Shown here in pieces: positions 28,542 through 36,400 of a stretch of DNA of 44,690 bases. The position numbers and the translations under genes are program-made. Within the stretch, counting starts at the first letter, position 1, and each line of letters begins with the position of its first letter. Below the pieces are notes generated by a model. It was not told where the DNA came from and did not search any database. It was given only the letters and a program-made list of their open reading frames with translations. This stretch comes from JBPCOB01 sp051000715 (GTDB lineage: Bacteria > Actinomycetota > Actinomycetes > JALYNC01): contig JBPCOB010000133.1 in NCBI GenBank assembly GCA_051000715.1, positions 1 through 44,690 of the forward strand, in the 5' to 3' direction.

Positions 28542-28978
28542 TGGCTGCCATCCCGCAGGTTCGCAAGACCGGACCTCGTACCTACGTGCCGGCTGAGCAG
28601 ATCTTGGGCGGCCAAGTCGTGGAGGCCCGTGCTGCGTCTCGGGTCGGCGTGGCTGCCGCCGGGAGCCTGAAGGTGCTCGGCGTCGCCGTTACCGACGGCA
28701 TCAACCCGGAGGCGTTCGTCGGTACCTCGACTGTCGTCAACGGGCTGCCGACGCTCAACGCTGTGCAGCTGCCTGGTCACGTGGTGGTCGCGGATTCCGG
28801 CATCGAGGTGCCGGTGACGTACGCGGCCGCTGCTGCGTTCGGCGATCGGCTCATCGCGGGGGCCGCCGGCACCGTCACACCCGCCGGGCTGACCCCGGAC
28901 GCCCGCAGCGTCGTCGGGATCTGTTCTGAGCCCAACGGTGTCGCCATCAACGCCACCGGCCTCGTCCGGACACTCTGA
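28541..28978 (+). CDS. Head decoration protein (DUF2190-like)
   Basis: 145 residues from ATG 28541, one base overlapping the protease stop. GQVVEARAASRVGVAAAGSLKVLGVAVTDG and GIEVPVTYAAAAAFGDRLIAGAAGTVTP..SVVGICSEP fit the small beta-rich capsid-cement family. It would stabilise the expanded capsid. Its position between scaffold and major capsid gene is standard. Confidence 0.75.
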   Translation: MAAIPQVRKTGPRTYVPAEQILGGQVVEARAASRVGVAAAGSLKVLGVAVTDGINPEAFVGTSTVVNGLPTLNAVQLPGHVVVADSGIEVPVTYAAAAAFGDRLIAGAAGTVTPAGLTPDARSVVGICSEPNGVAINATGLVRTL

Positions 28979-28989
28979 GAGGAAACGAC

Positions 28990-29928
28990 ATGCCTACCCC
29001 CTACACGGGCTCCCGTAGCGGTCCGGCCACCACGGTGGCCGACCTCATCGGCAACCCGAAACTGATCCCGGCGCGGATTACGTCGTGGCTGAACAACGCG
29101 TTCCTCTCTGCCGCGCTGCTGCGCGACGCGGGTCCGAACGCGAACAGTCTCGTGGCTTATGAGGAGTCGACCCCGCTGTATCTCGACGGTGACCCGGAGA
29201 TCGTCGGCGAGTTCGGCGAGATCCCAGTCAAGGCTGGACAGCTGGGGTTGTCGCGCATCGCTACTGGCACCCCGAAGGGTCTCGCCGTGCGGGTTTCCCG
29301 CCGTCAGCGTGACATGAACCAGGTGGACCGGATCAACCAGCAGATCATCCAGTTGGTCAACACGCTGGTTCGTGACGATGAGCGGGCGTTGCGACTCCTG
29401 TTCGACAACCCGGCTATCCCGAGCATCGCAGCCGGTGCGGCATGGGACACGGCCACTGGCCGCCCCCGGCGTGACTTCGCGAACGCAATGGAGGTCGTCG
29501 CTTCTGCCCGCCCCGCGGGTACGGCTGCGGCGGATGCCAACTTTGGCTTCCTCGCCGACACCGTGGTGTTGCCGGGCACCATCACCCCGGTGCTGATGGA
29601 CAACGACAACTTTGCGTCCATCTATAACAAGGACTCGCTGGCCAGTGAGGACATCGCCTATACGGGCAAGTTGCCGAACAGGGTGATGAACTTGGACGCC
29701 TTGCAGTCGCGGTCGTTCGCCACGAACAAGGTCCTGGTGATCGAGCGGGGCACGGTCGGGTTCTTCTCCGACTTCCAGGCGCTCATGATCACCGAGACCT
29801 ACCCGGAGGGCAACGGTCCTAACGGTGGGCCGACGCAGACGTGGCGTGCGGATGCTACCCGTGAGCGGGTGGTGGCTGCTGACCAGCCGCTGGCCGCGTG
29901 TTGGATCACTGGCGTGACCACCCCGTAA
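28990..29928 (+). CDS. Major capsid protein
   Basis: 312 residues with GAGAGGAAACGAC before ATG. The protein shows LKAGQLGLSRIATGTPKGLAVRVSRRQRDMNQVDRINQQIIQLVNTLVRDDERALR-type E-loop and spine-helix sequence and TVVLPGTITPVLMDN, as in actinophage HK97-fold capsid proteins. It builds the icosahedral shell. The level of sequence order (protease, decoration, capsid) supports the call. Confidence 0.85.
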   Translation: MPTPYTGSRSGPATTVADLIGNPKLIPARITSWLNNAFLSAALLRDAGPNANSLVAYEESTPLYLDGDPEIVGEFGEIPVKAGQLGLSRIATGTPKGLAVRVSRRQRDMNQVDRINQQIIQLVNTLVRDDERALRLLFDNPAIPSIAAGAAWDTATGRPRRDFANAMEVVASARPAGTAAADANFGFLADTVVLPGTITPVLMDNDNFASIYNKDSLASEDIAYTGKLPNRVMNLDALQSRSFATNKVLVIERGTVGFFSDFQALMITETYPEGNGPNGGPTQTWRADATRERVVAADQPLAACWITGVTTP

Positions 29929-29957
29929 CCATCGCCTACGTAAGAGGAGAACAGGAA

Positions 29958-30227
29958 ATGAGCATCGAGATGAGCGACATCAAGGCAGGCAGCTACGAGC
30001 TGACGGCGTTGCAGTGGGACGAGATCACGTCGAAGCCGGGGCAGCCGCTCGACTTCCATCGGCACCGTCGGGGCGACACGGTTTCGCTGGATGTGGAGCA
30101 GGCTCGGCGCCTGGTCACTGCGGGTGCTGTGCGCAAGCCCGGTGCCGATGGTGAGTCGGTGGTGCCGGGCTCTGAGCCGAGCACCGCGCCTGGTGGCGAT
30201 GCTCGGTCGGTACCCAAGGGTAAGTAG
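29958..30227 (+). CDS. Hypothetical head protein
   Basis: 89 residues from ATG 29958 with AAGAGGAGAACAGGAA upstream. PLDFHRHRRGDTVSLDVEQARRLVTAGAV is a small beta-alpha unit; the rest is a flexible Gly/Ser/Pro tail. A similar unit occurs in the 31345 protein. Possibly a capsid or connector accessory. Confidence 0.6.
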   Translation: MSIEMSDIKAGSYELTALQWDEITSKPGQPLDFHRHRRGDTVSLDVEQARRLVTAGAVRKPGADGESVVPGSEPSTAPGGDARSVPKGK

Positions 30228-30233
30228 CGTCTC

Positions 30234-30587
30234 GTGCTGTTCACCGCCGCGGAGTTGAGCGACTTCTTGCACGGTCCTGTGACACCCGAGGCTGCGGTGT
30301 CGGTGGAGCGGGTGGTGTGGGGTTGGCTCAAGCCCGTGCTGGGTGTGAGTGCGCGTCCGGATCCGGTGCCCGCTGAGGTGTGGTCGTGGGCGATCGAGTT
30401 GGGTGCGATCGCGCACGAGAATCCCGCGGGCCTCACGTTGTACCAGTTGGGTACGGAGCGTTCGCAGTTCTCTGCGGAGCGCCGGGGCGCGATCCTTGCC
30501 GAGGCTTCCGACGAGGGCGTGTCGGGTAGCGGTTCGCCGCGCGGGTCGTTCCCCCCTCCACTGGCGTGGCCGGACCCGATCCAGTGA
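30234..30587 (+). CDS. Head-to-tail adaptor
   Basis: 117 residues from GTG 30234. The helical N-terminus (LFTAAELSDFLHGPVTPEAAVSVERVVWGWLKPVLG) and WSWAIELGAIAHENPAGL match actinophage adaptor proteins of the HK97 gp6 type, which sit beneath the portal. Followed by the stopper and terminator genes in the usual order. Confidence 0.75.
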   Translation: MLFTAAELSDFLHGPVTPEAAVSVERVVWGWLKPVLGVSARPDPVPAEVWSWAIELGAIAHENPAGLTLYQLGTERSQFSAERRGAILAEASDEGVSGSGSPRGSFPPPLAWPDPIQ

Positions 30588-30934
30588 TCCGGCTCGCTGA
30601 TCAGGCAGTGGTGTTGCAGCCTGCCGTGAAGATCGACCCGTACACCGAGGCCGAGACTCCGGACTGGACGAAGCCACCGCGTTCTGAGTTGGCGACCCCG
30701 ATCAAGGTGCAGCCGTACTCGTTGAGGTTCTCCACTGAGGCGGTCCTGACGGCGGGGACCGTGGTCTCCCGCTGGGAGGCGTGGCTACCGCCGTCGTTCG
30801 ACGGCACCATCGACTCGTCGTGGCGGGTCCGTTGGGATGGCGACGACTACGACATCGACGGCGAGATCGGTCGGTGGAAGACGCGTGGTGTTGTGCGCTA
30901 CCTCACTTGCACAATCAAGCTGGTGACCGGCTGA
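30584..30934 (+). CDS. Head-to-tail stopper
   Basis: 116 residues from GTG 30584 (GTGA overlap). Beta-rich: PIKVQPYSLRFSTEAVLTAGTVVSRWEAWLP, WRVRWDGDDYDIDGEIGRWKTRG. This fits the small beta-barrel stopper that closes the head until the tail is attached. Confidence 0.7.
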   Translation: MIRLADQAVVLQPAVKIDPYTEAETPDWTKPPRSELATPIKVQPYSLRFSTEAVLTAGTVVSRWEAWLPPSFDGTIDSSWRVRWDGDDYDIDGEIGRWKTRGVVRYLTCTIKLVTG

Positions 30935-31329
30935 TGGCGAACGCACTGATGCCCCGCACTGTCGCCCTGGTCAACGAGTGGCTGAAAGCGCAGCCTGCGA
31001 TCACAGCGGTCTGCGGGAAGCGGATTTCCTACGCGCTCGGCGGCACTTATCCGGCGATCAGGCTGGCCGATATCGGCCCGATCACCCGTGGCCCGGAGGA
31101 GGCGCTTCGCCGGATCCAGGTGGAGTGCTGGGCCGACGACTACGACACGGCTGAACGTCTCGCGGCAACCGTCGAGTCGGTGCTCCCGGAAGCGGTCGGG
31201 GCGTGGCCGTCCGGCTACTGCGCGGGCGGCTCGGTCGAGTCCGGCCCGTTCGCTAGCCCTGACCCGAACTCGGTGCGGTACCGGCATCAGCTCGATGTCG
31301 CACTGTGGCTGTACCCGTCCACTATCTAA
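30934..31329 (+). CDS. Tail terminator protein
   Basis: 131 residues from ATG 30934. RTVALVNEWLKAQPAITAVCGKRI, YPAIRLADIGPITRGPEEALRRIQVECWADDYDTAERLAATVESVLPE is the pattern of gpU/HK97 gp10-type tail terminators in actinophages. It caps the tail tube and joins it to the head connector. Confidence 0.75.
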   Translation: MANALMPRTVALVNEWLKAQPAITAVCGKRISYALGGTYPAIRLADIGPITRGPEEALRRIQVECWADDYDTAERLAATVESVLPEAVGAWPSGYCAGGSVESGPFASPDPNSVRYRHQLDVALWLYPSTI

Positions 31330-31344
31330 GAGAGAGAGCAGATC

Positions 31345-31539
31345 ATGGCTGACATTTTCATCGCCAAGGAGCCGATCTTCATCGGTCGCGCCCGCGCCCA
31401 CAACACGGGTGACGTGGTTCCCGCGTCGAACGTCAAGCGAAACGGCTGGGAGGACTTGGTCGCGAAGCAGGGCACGAAGGCTGCTGACGCGGTTGCTCCC
31501 GTGCCGAGCACGCCTGACTTGAAGACCGACAAGAAGTGA
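31345..31539 (+). CDS. Small hypothetical structural-region protein
   Basis: 64 residues. IFIGRARAHNTGDVVPASNVKRNGWEDLVAKQG is a small beta-alpha unit like that in the 29958 protein. Gene lies between tail terminator and gp10-like genes; role unknown. Confidence 0.6.
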   Translation: MADIFIAKEPIFIGRARAHNTGDVVPASNVKRNGWEDLVAKQGTKAADAVAPVPSTPDLKTDKK

Positions 31540-31724
31540 CGGCTACGACCCCGGATGAGCTCACCGTGCGAATCGGGGACGTCTCGGAGATGGCTGCGCT
31601 GATGTTTGCGCTGGGACGGCTCCACCAGGCGATGAGCGAGGAGACGGTGCTTGCGATGACGGATGCGGAGGCTCGTGCCTACGTGAACCTGCAGGACGCG
31701 ATGCGTCGTGTCGGCGCCCTCTGA
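31536..31724 (+). CDS. Small hypothetical protein
   Basis: 62 residues from GTG 31536 (GTGA overlap). Helical: SEMAALMFALGRLHQAMSEETVLAMTDAEARAYVNL. No family recognised. Coupled to both neighbours. Confidence 0.6.
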   Translation: MTATTPDELTVRIGDVSEMAALMFALGRLHQAMSEETVLAMTDAEARAYVNLQDAMRRVGAL

Positions 31725-32068
31725 TGGACGGCTTGCGGTTCATCATCGACGCGGCCGAGGTTGACGATCTGTTGGATGGTCCGGAGGTTGAGGACCTGCT
31801 TCAGGAGGTCGGCGACATGGTTGCTGACCGTGCGTCCGAGCACGCCCCGAAGGATTCCGGTGAAGGCGCCGCGTCGATCCATGCCGAGGTGCACCGCGGC
31901 GATGACGCGACAGCGTTCCCGTCCACGTTCACCCCTGAGGACGATGTTCCCACTGCGTACATCGGATGGGACGAAGACCATTTCTATATGGGTTTCGCGG
32001 AAACAGGCACCGAGCACCAGCCGGCGCGCCCGTTTCTTCGGCCTGCCTTAGATCAGACCAACATCTGA
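31724..32068 (+). CDS. HK97 gp10-like tail-completion protein
   Basis: 114 residues from ATG 31724. LQEVGDMVADRASEHAPKDSG, PTAYIGWDEDHFYMGFAETGTEHQPARPFLRPALD match the HK97-gp10 family, whose members end with FxExGTxxxpARPFlrPA. It takes part in neck or tail assembly. Confidence 0.8.
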   Translation: MDGLRFIIDAAEVDDLLDGPEVEDLLQEVGDMVADRASEHAPKDSGEGAASIHAEVHRGDDATAFPSTFTPEDDVPTAYIGWDEDHFYMGFAETGTEHQPARPFLRPALDQTNI

Positions 32069-32138
32069 CCCAACCCCCCGATTCACCCCACGCCGCCTGG
32101 TGCTGGGGCAGTCAACCATGCCCGAAGGAGACATCACC

Positions 32139-32717
32139 ATGGCAAGAGGAAACCCACTGAACGTAGCGCTTGGGCCCGGCGTATTGCGCGTCGCGTCGCT
32201 CGGCTCCGCGATCCCGACGAACCTCGATGACATCTGGGCCGTCGCCTGGACCCCGCTGGGTTACACGCTGGAGGGCTCGTCGCAGTCCTACGCACCCGCC
32301 TATGACGACGTGGACGTCGCCGAGGAACTGGAGGCGCTCGACTCCGTGGCGACTGGCCGCACCCTGTCGGTGTCGTTCGGGCTCGCGGAGAACACGGCGA
32401 AGAACCTGAAGCTCGCCTACAACGGCGGCGTGGTGACGTTCGTCCCTGCCGGGACGGCGCCGGTCACCAGGGCGTTTACGCGGTTCGAGCCGCCGGAGTT
32501 GGGTGTCGAGCTGCTCACGATGATCGGCTTCGAGTCCGAGGACGGCAAGGAGCGGATCGTGTGGAAGCAGTGCAAGCAGACCGGGTCGGTGGAGACGGCC
32601 CGCCGCAAGGGGGCTGAGAAAGCGGGGATTCCGTGCGAGTTTCGCGCTTTCAAGCCCGCGGACGGCACGGCTCCGTTCACCCGCATGTCAACTCGTGGCA
32701 CGGACGGGGTCATCTGA
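32139..32717 (+). CDS. Major tail protein (tail tube)
   Basis: 192 residues from ATG 32139 (AAGGAG upstream). GSAIPTNLDDIWAVAWTPLGYTLEGSSQSYAPAYDDVDVAEELEALDSVATGRTLSVSFGLAE fits tube proteins of actinophage siphoviruses, whose rings stack around the tape measure. It stands before the chaperone pair, as expected. Confidence 0.85.
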   Translation: MARGNPLNVALGPGVLRVASLGSAIPTNLDDIWAVAWTPLGYTLEGSSQSYAPAYDDVDVAEELEALDSVATGRTLSVSFGLAENTAKNLKLAYNGGVVTFVPAGTAPVTRAFTRFEPPELGVELLTMIGFESEDGKERIVWKQCKQTGSVETARRKGAEKAGIPCEFRAFKPADGTAPFTRMSTRGTDGVI

Positions 32718-33241
32718 TGCGGTCCTACAAGGCCGCCCGCCGCGCGGCGTTGAAGGAGCCTGTCGAGTTCGACTACGAGTACGTGACCACCGAGCCGGTG
32801 GTCGACGAGGACGGGGCGCCGGTTGCCGCACCGGACGGTGTTCCGGTCACCCGCGAGGTGGAGAAGTCGGAGCATTTTGTCTGCAAGGGCGAGGTGTCGG
32901 CGCTGACCTTGTCCGAGTTCGCCTACAACGCCGACGTGGACAGCGCGACCCTTGAGGGGGCTGCGTTGGTGCGGCAGTTTTTCGGTGAGGCGTTCGGGGA
33001 TGAGAAGGAGTATCAGCGGTTCTTCCGGCTGCACATCCGCCACGGTGACGATGACCTCCTGATGGACATCCTGTCCGGGCTGGCGGAGGACTTTACGGGG
33101 CGCCCTACGAAGCGGCCCTCGGACTCGCCTGCTACGCCGTCGGAGACGATGGTGTCTGGGCAGAGCTTGAAGGTCGTCTCCTTGTCGCGGGGCACGGTGG
33201 TGCAGGGCGAAGTGGTGGACCAGGAGGTCTCCTCGGCCTGA
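32717..33241 (+). CDS. Tail assembly chaperone (G)
   Basis: 174 residues from ATG 32717. FVCKGEVSALTLSEFAYNADVDSATLEGAALVRQFFGEAFG and HIRHGDDDLLMDILSGLAEDF is the G chaperone. Its last part past about 33100 is unlikely to be conserved (TGRPTKRPSDSPATPSE), because ribosomes that shift -1 there make G-T instead. The pair guides tape measure folding during tail assembly. Confidence 0.8.
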   Translation: MRSYKAARRAALKEPVEFDYEYVTTEPVVDEDGAPVAAPDGVPVTREVEKSEHFVCKGEVSALTLSEFAYNADVDSATLEGAALVRQFFGEAFGDEKEYQRFFRLHIRHGDDDLLMDILSGLAEDFTGRPTKRPSDSPATPSETMVSGQSLKVVSLSRGTVVQGEVVDQEVSSA

Positions 33242-33432
33242 CGGCCCGGGAGTTCTGCGACTTCGTCTACCACTGCCTACGCACGGATTCTGACCTGATC
33301 GCTTCGCTGGCGACCGAGTCGGCGGAGAACGTGCTCGACGCGCGGGTCGACCTCGATGAGCGTCTCGAAGGTTCCGGGGTCACGTCCTTGTCCGACCCTG
33401 ACCGTGAAGCGATGTGGGCGCAGATGAGCTAG
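33097..33432 (+). CDS. Tail assembly chaperone T extension, made by -1 frameshift
   Basis: The -1 frame is open from the G gene to TAG 33430. It reads PYEAALGLACYAVGDDGVWAELEGRLLVAG, then LTAREFCDFVYHCLRTDSD and EAMWAQMS, clearly the T domain. It has no start codon of its own with a site. The likely slip is at G-GGG (33097-33100), where the Gly tRNA can re-pair one base back. The fused product is about 238 residues. Confidence 0.75.
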   Translation, partial: GAPYEAALGLACYAVGDDGVWAELEGRLLVAGHGGAGRSGGPGGLLGLTAREFCDFVYHCLRTDSDLIASLATESAENVLDARVDLDERLEGSGVTSLSDPDREAMWAQMS

Positions 33433-33453
33433 CCCCCGGAAGGACGGTGGACG

Positions 33454-36400
33454 ATGGCGCGCACTCTCGGTTCTGCGTTTGTCCAGATCCGCCCTGACAC
33501 GTCGTCGTTCGGCCCGGAGCTGAAGAAGGGCGTCAACTCCGCGGATTCGGCGAAGGTCGGCGAGGCTGCGGGCACGAAGATGGGTGCCGGGGTCACATCG
33601 AAGCTGGGTCATGCGGCGAAGGTCGGTGGTCTGCTGATCGGTGGCGCCGCGGTGGCGGGGGCTTACGCGTTCACGAAGCGGGCGGTCGGTCTGGAGCAGG
33701 ACTTCGGCCGGACCATGAACCAGCTTCAGGCAGCGACGGACACCCCCAAGCGGGGTATGAAGTCGCTGTCTGATCTGGCGATCAAGATGGGCGCCGACAC
33801 GGTGTTCTCGGCCTCGGATGCGTCGCAGGCGATGTTGGAGCTCGCTAAGGGCGGGATGAATGCCGCGCAGATCAAGAGCGGGGCGTTGAAGTCGTCGCTG
33901 ACGTTGGCGGCGGCTGGCGGGATCGACATGGCGGACGCTGCGTCCACCATGGGCAACGCGATGCACGCCTTCAACATCCCGGCCGGTCAGTCGGCGACGG
34001 TGGCGGCGGCGCTCGCCGGGGCTGCGAACGCGTCGAGTGCGAGCGTCGGGTCGGTCGCGCTCGGGTTGCAGCAGGCGGGCACGGTGGCCGCGGATGCTGG
34101 CTTCACGATTCAGGAGACGACGGGTGCGATCGCGGCCCTGTCCAACGCGGGGATCGCCGGCTCTGATGCTGGTACGTCGCTGAAGACGATGTTTTCTCGG
34201 CTTCAGCCGACTACGAAGTCGGCGCGGGATGCGTTCGAGGCGTTCGGACTGTCGAGCTACCAGTCCTCGGGTTCGATGAAGGAGCTGGCGACGAAGGGCA
34301 TCAAGCCGGCGTCCACGTCGATTGATGACGTGTCGAACGCGATCCGCAAGTATCTGGTGCGTTCGGGTGAGGCGACGGCGGGGACCGCGAAGCTCGAAGC
34401 GAAGACTAAGGACATGTTGTACACGACGGGGTTCATGTCGAACGCGTTCGTCAAGCAGAACGGGGAGTTCAAGTCCCTCGGCGCGATCTCGGGCGTGTTG
34501 AAGGACAAGTTCTCTGGCATGTCGGACTCTGAGCGGGCGGCGGCGTTGAACACGTTGTTCGGCTCGGATGCTCGCCGTGCCGCGACGGTCCTGACCAATG
34601 AGGGCACCAAGGGGCTGGCGAAGTACGTGAAGGCCACGTCGGACAAGACTGCGGCCGAGCGGATGGGCCACGCGGCGATGAAGGGCACCGCCGGCGCCAT
34701 GGAGGCGATGAAGGGTTCGATCGAGACGACTTCGCTGGCGTGGGGGATGGCGATCAAGCCGCTGACGATGTTCGCCGCGCATGTGGTGACCGATATCGCG
34801 AACCGCGCGACCCCGATCATCCAGGACTTGGGCGTGAAGCTGAAGACCTTCTTGAAGGGCGTCGACTTGTCGGGCGGCATCAAGAAGGCGATGGGCAGTG
34901 TGGACATCGGCGCGATTTTCGCGCGGATCAAGACCTCGGTCGCTGGCGTCGACTGGGCGTCGATAGGCGCGGGACTGTCGAAGCTTTTTGCGCGGATCAA
35001 GACGGCTGTGACCGGGATCAACTGGGCTGGTGTCGGCTCGGACATCGGCGCGATTTTCGCGCGGATCAAGACGGCTGTGACCGGGATCAACTGGGCGTCG
35101 ATAGGCGCGGGCATGTCGAAAATCTTCGCGCGGGACTGGGGGTCGATAGGCACGGACATGGCGAAAATCGGCGCGTCCCTACGGGGTGTCGACTGGTCGG
35201 CGTTGCCGAAGGCGTTCGGGAAAAGTGTCTCGGACTCGATCTCGGTGTTCGCGGTGGTGATCGGCTTCGCTGCCCGGCACGTGGGGACGTTAGCGAGGGC
35301 GATGCCGTTCCTGATCGCCGCGTTCGTCGCCTACAAGGCGGCGCAGGCCGCGTCGAGCCTGGTGGATCTGGCGCATCTGCCGATTACGGCGGCGATGCTG
35401 GTCAGCAACGTCGCGCTGGCCCGGTCCAACGGCCGGCTGGCGACGCAGATGGCGATCACGAACGGTGTGGAACGGACCACCATGGTGACCCGCGCCCGGT
35501 CAGCGGTGGCGACGGTCGCCTCAGCCGTGGCGCAACGGGTCGCGGCGGGTGCGTCACGGGTGTGGGCGTTGGCGACCCGTACCGCGACCGCGGCCACGAA
35601 CACGGACACGCTCGCCACGATCCGGCAGCGGATCGCTACCGCCGCCTCGGCGGTCGCGCAGCGGGTGGCAGCGGGTGCAACACGCTTGTGGGCGATCGCG
35701 ACACGTAGTCAGACAGCGGCCACGAACACGACGACCGCGGCCACGATCCGGCAGCGGGTCGCGACGGTCGCATCCACGGTGGCTACCAAGGTCGCCGCGG
35801 TGGCGACGAAGGGCATGGCCATCGCGCAGCGGGTCTTGAACCTCGCGATGCGCGCCAACCCGATCGGGCTCGTGATCACCGCGCTGTTGTTGCTGGGGAC
35901 TGGGCTCGTCGTCGCCTACAAGAAGTCGGAGACTTTCCGCAAGATTGTAGACGGCGCGTTGAGTGCGGTTACCAATGCCGGGGAGGCGACGGTCGGCTGG
36001 TTCACGAATCATCTGGTTCCGTTTTTCACGACCACGATCCCGAAGGCGTTCCGGTCGACAGTCACGTGGGTCAAGGGGCATTGGCCGGTGATCTTGGCGA
36101 TCATCACCGGCCCCATCGGACTGGCGACGTTGTTCATCGCCAAGCACATGGACAAGATCACCGAGAAGTTCAAGGCGGTCGGGGACTGGGTTCGTGGCGG
36201 GTTCAACAAAAGCTGGTCGGGCTTGACCAACATCCTGACCAGCCCGGTGCAGACGGCTCGTGATGTGTTCGGGAGCCTGCTCGGCAGCGGTGGGAAGGTT
36301 CGGACGATCTTCTCCGGTGCGGTGTCTGCGATCGGCGGGATCTGGTCGCGGCTCCAGAACCTGATGGCAGCCCCGGTCAACTGGATCATCAAGAACGTGA

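Noticed and set aside
33277..34782. 501-codon minus-strand frame opposite the tape measure gene
   Set aside because: Arg/His-rich shadow without start signals, opposite a certain gene.
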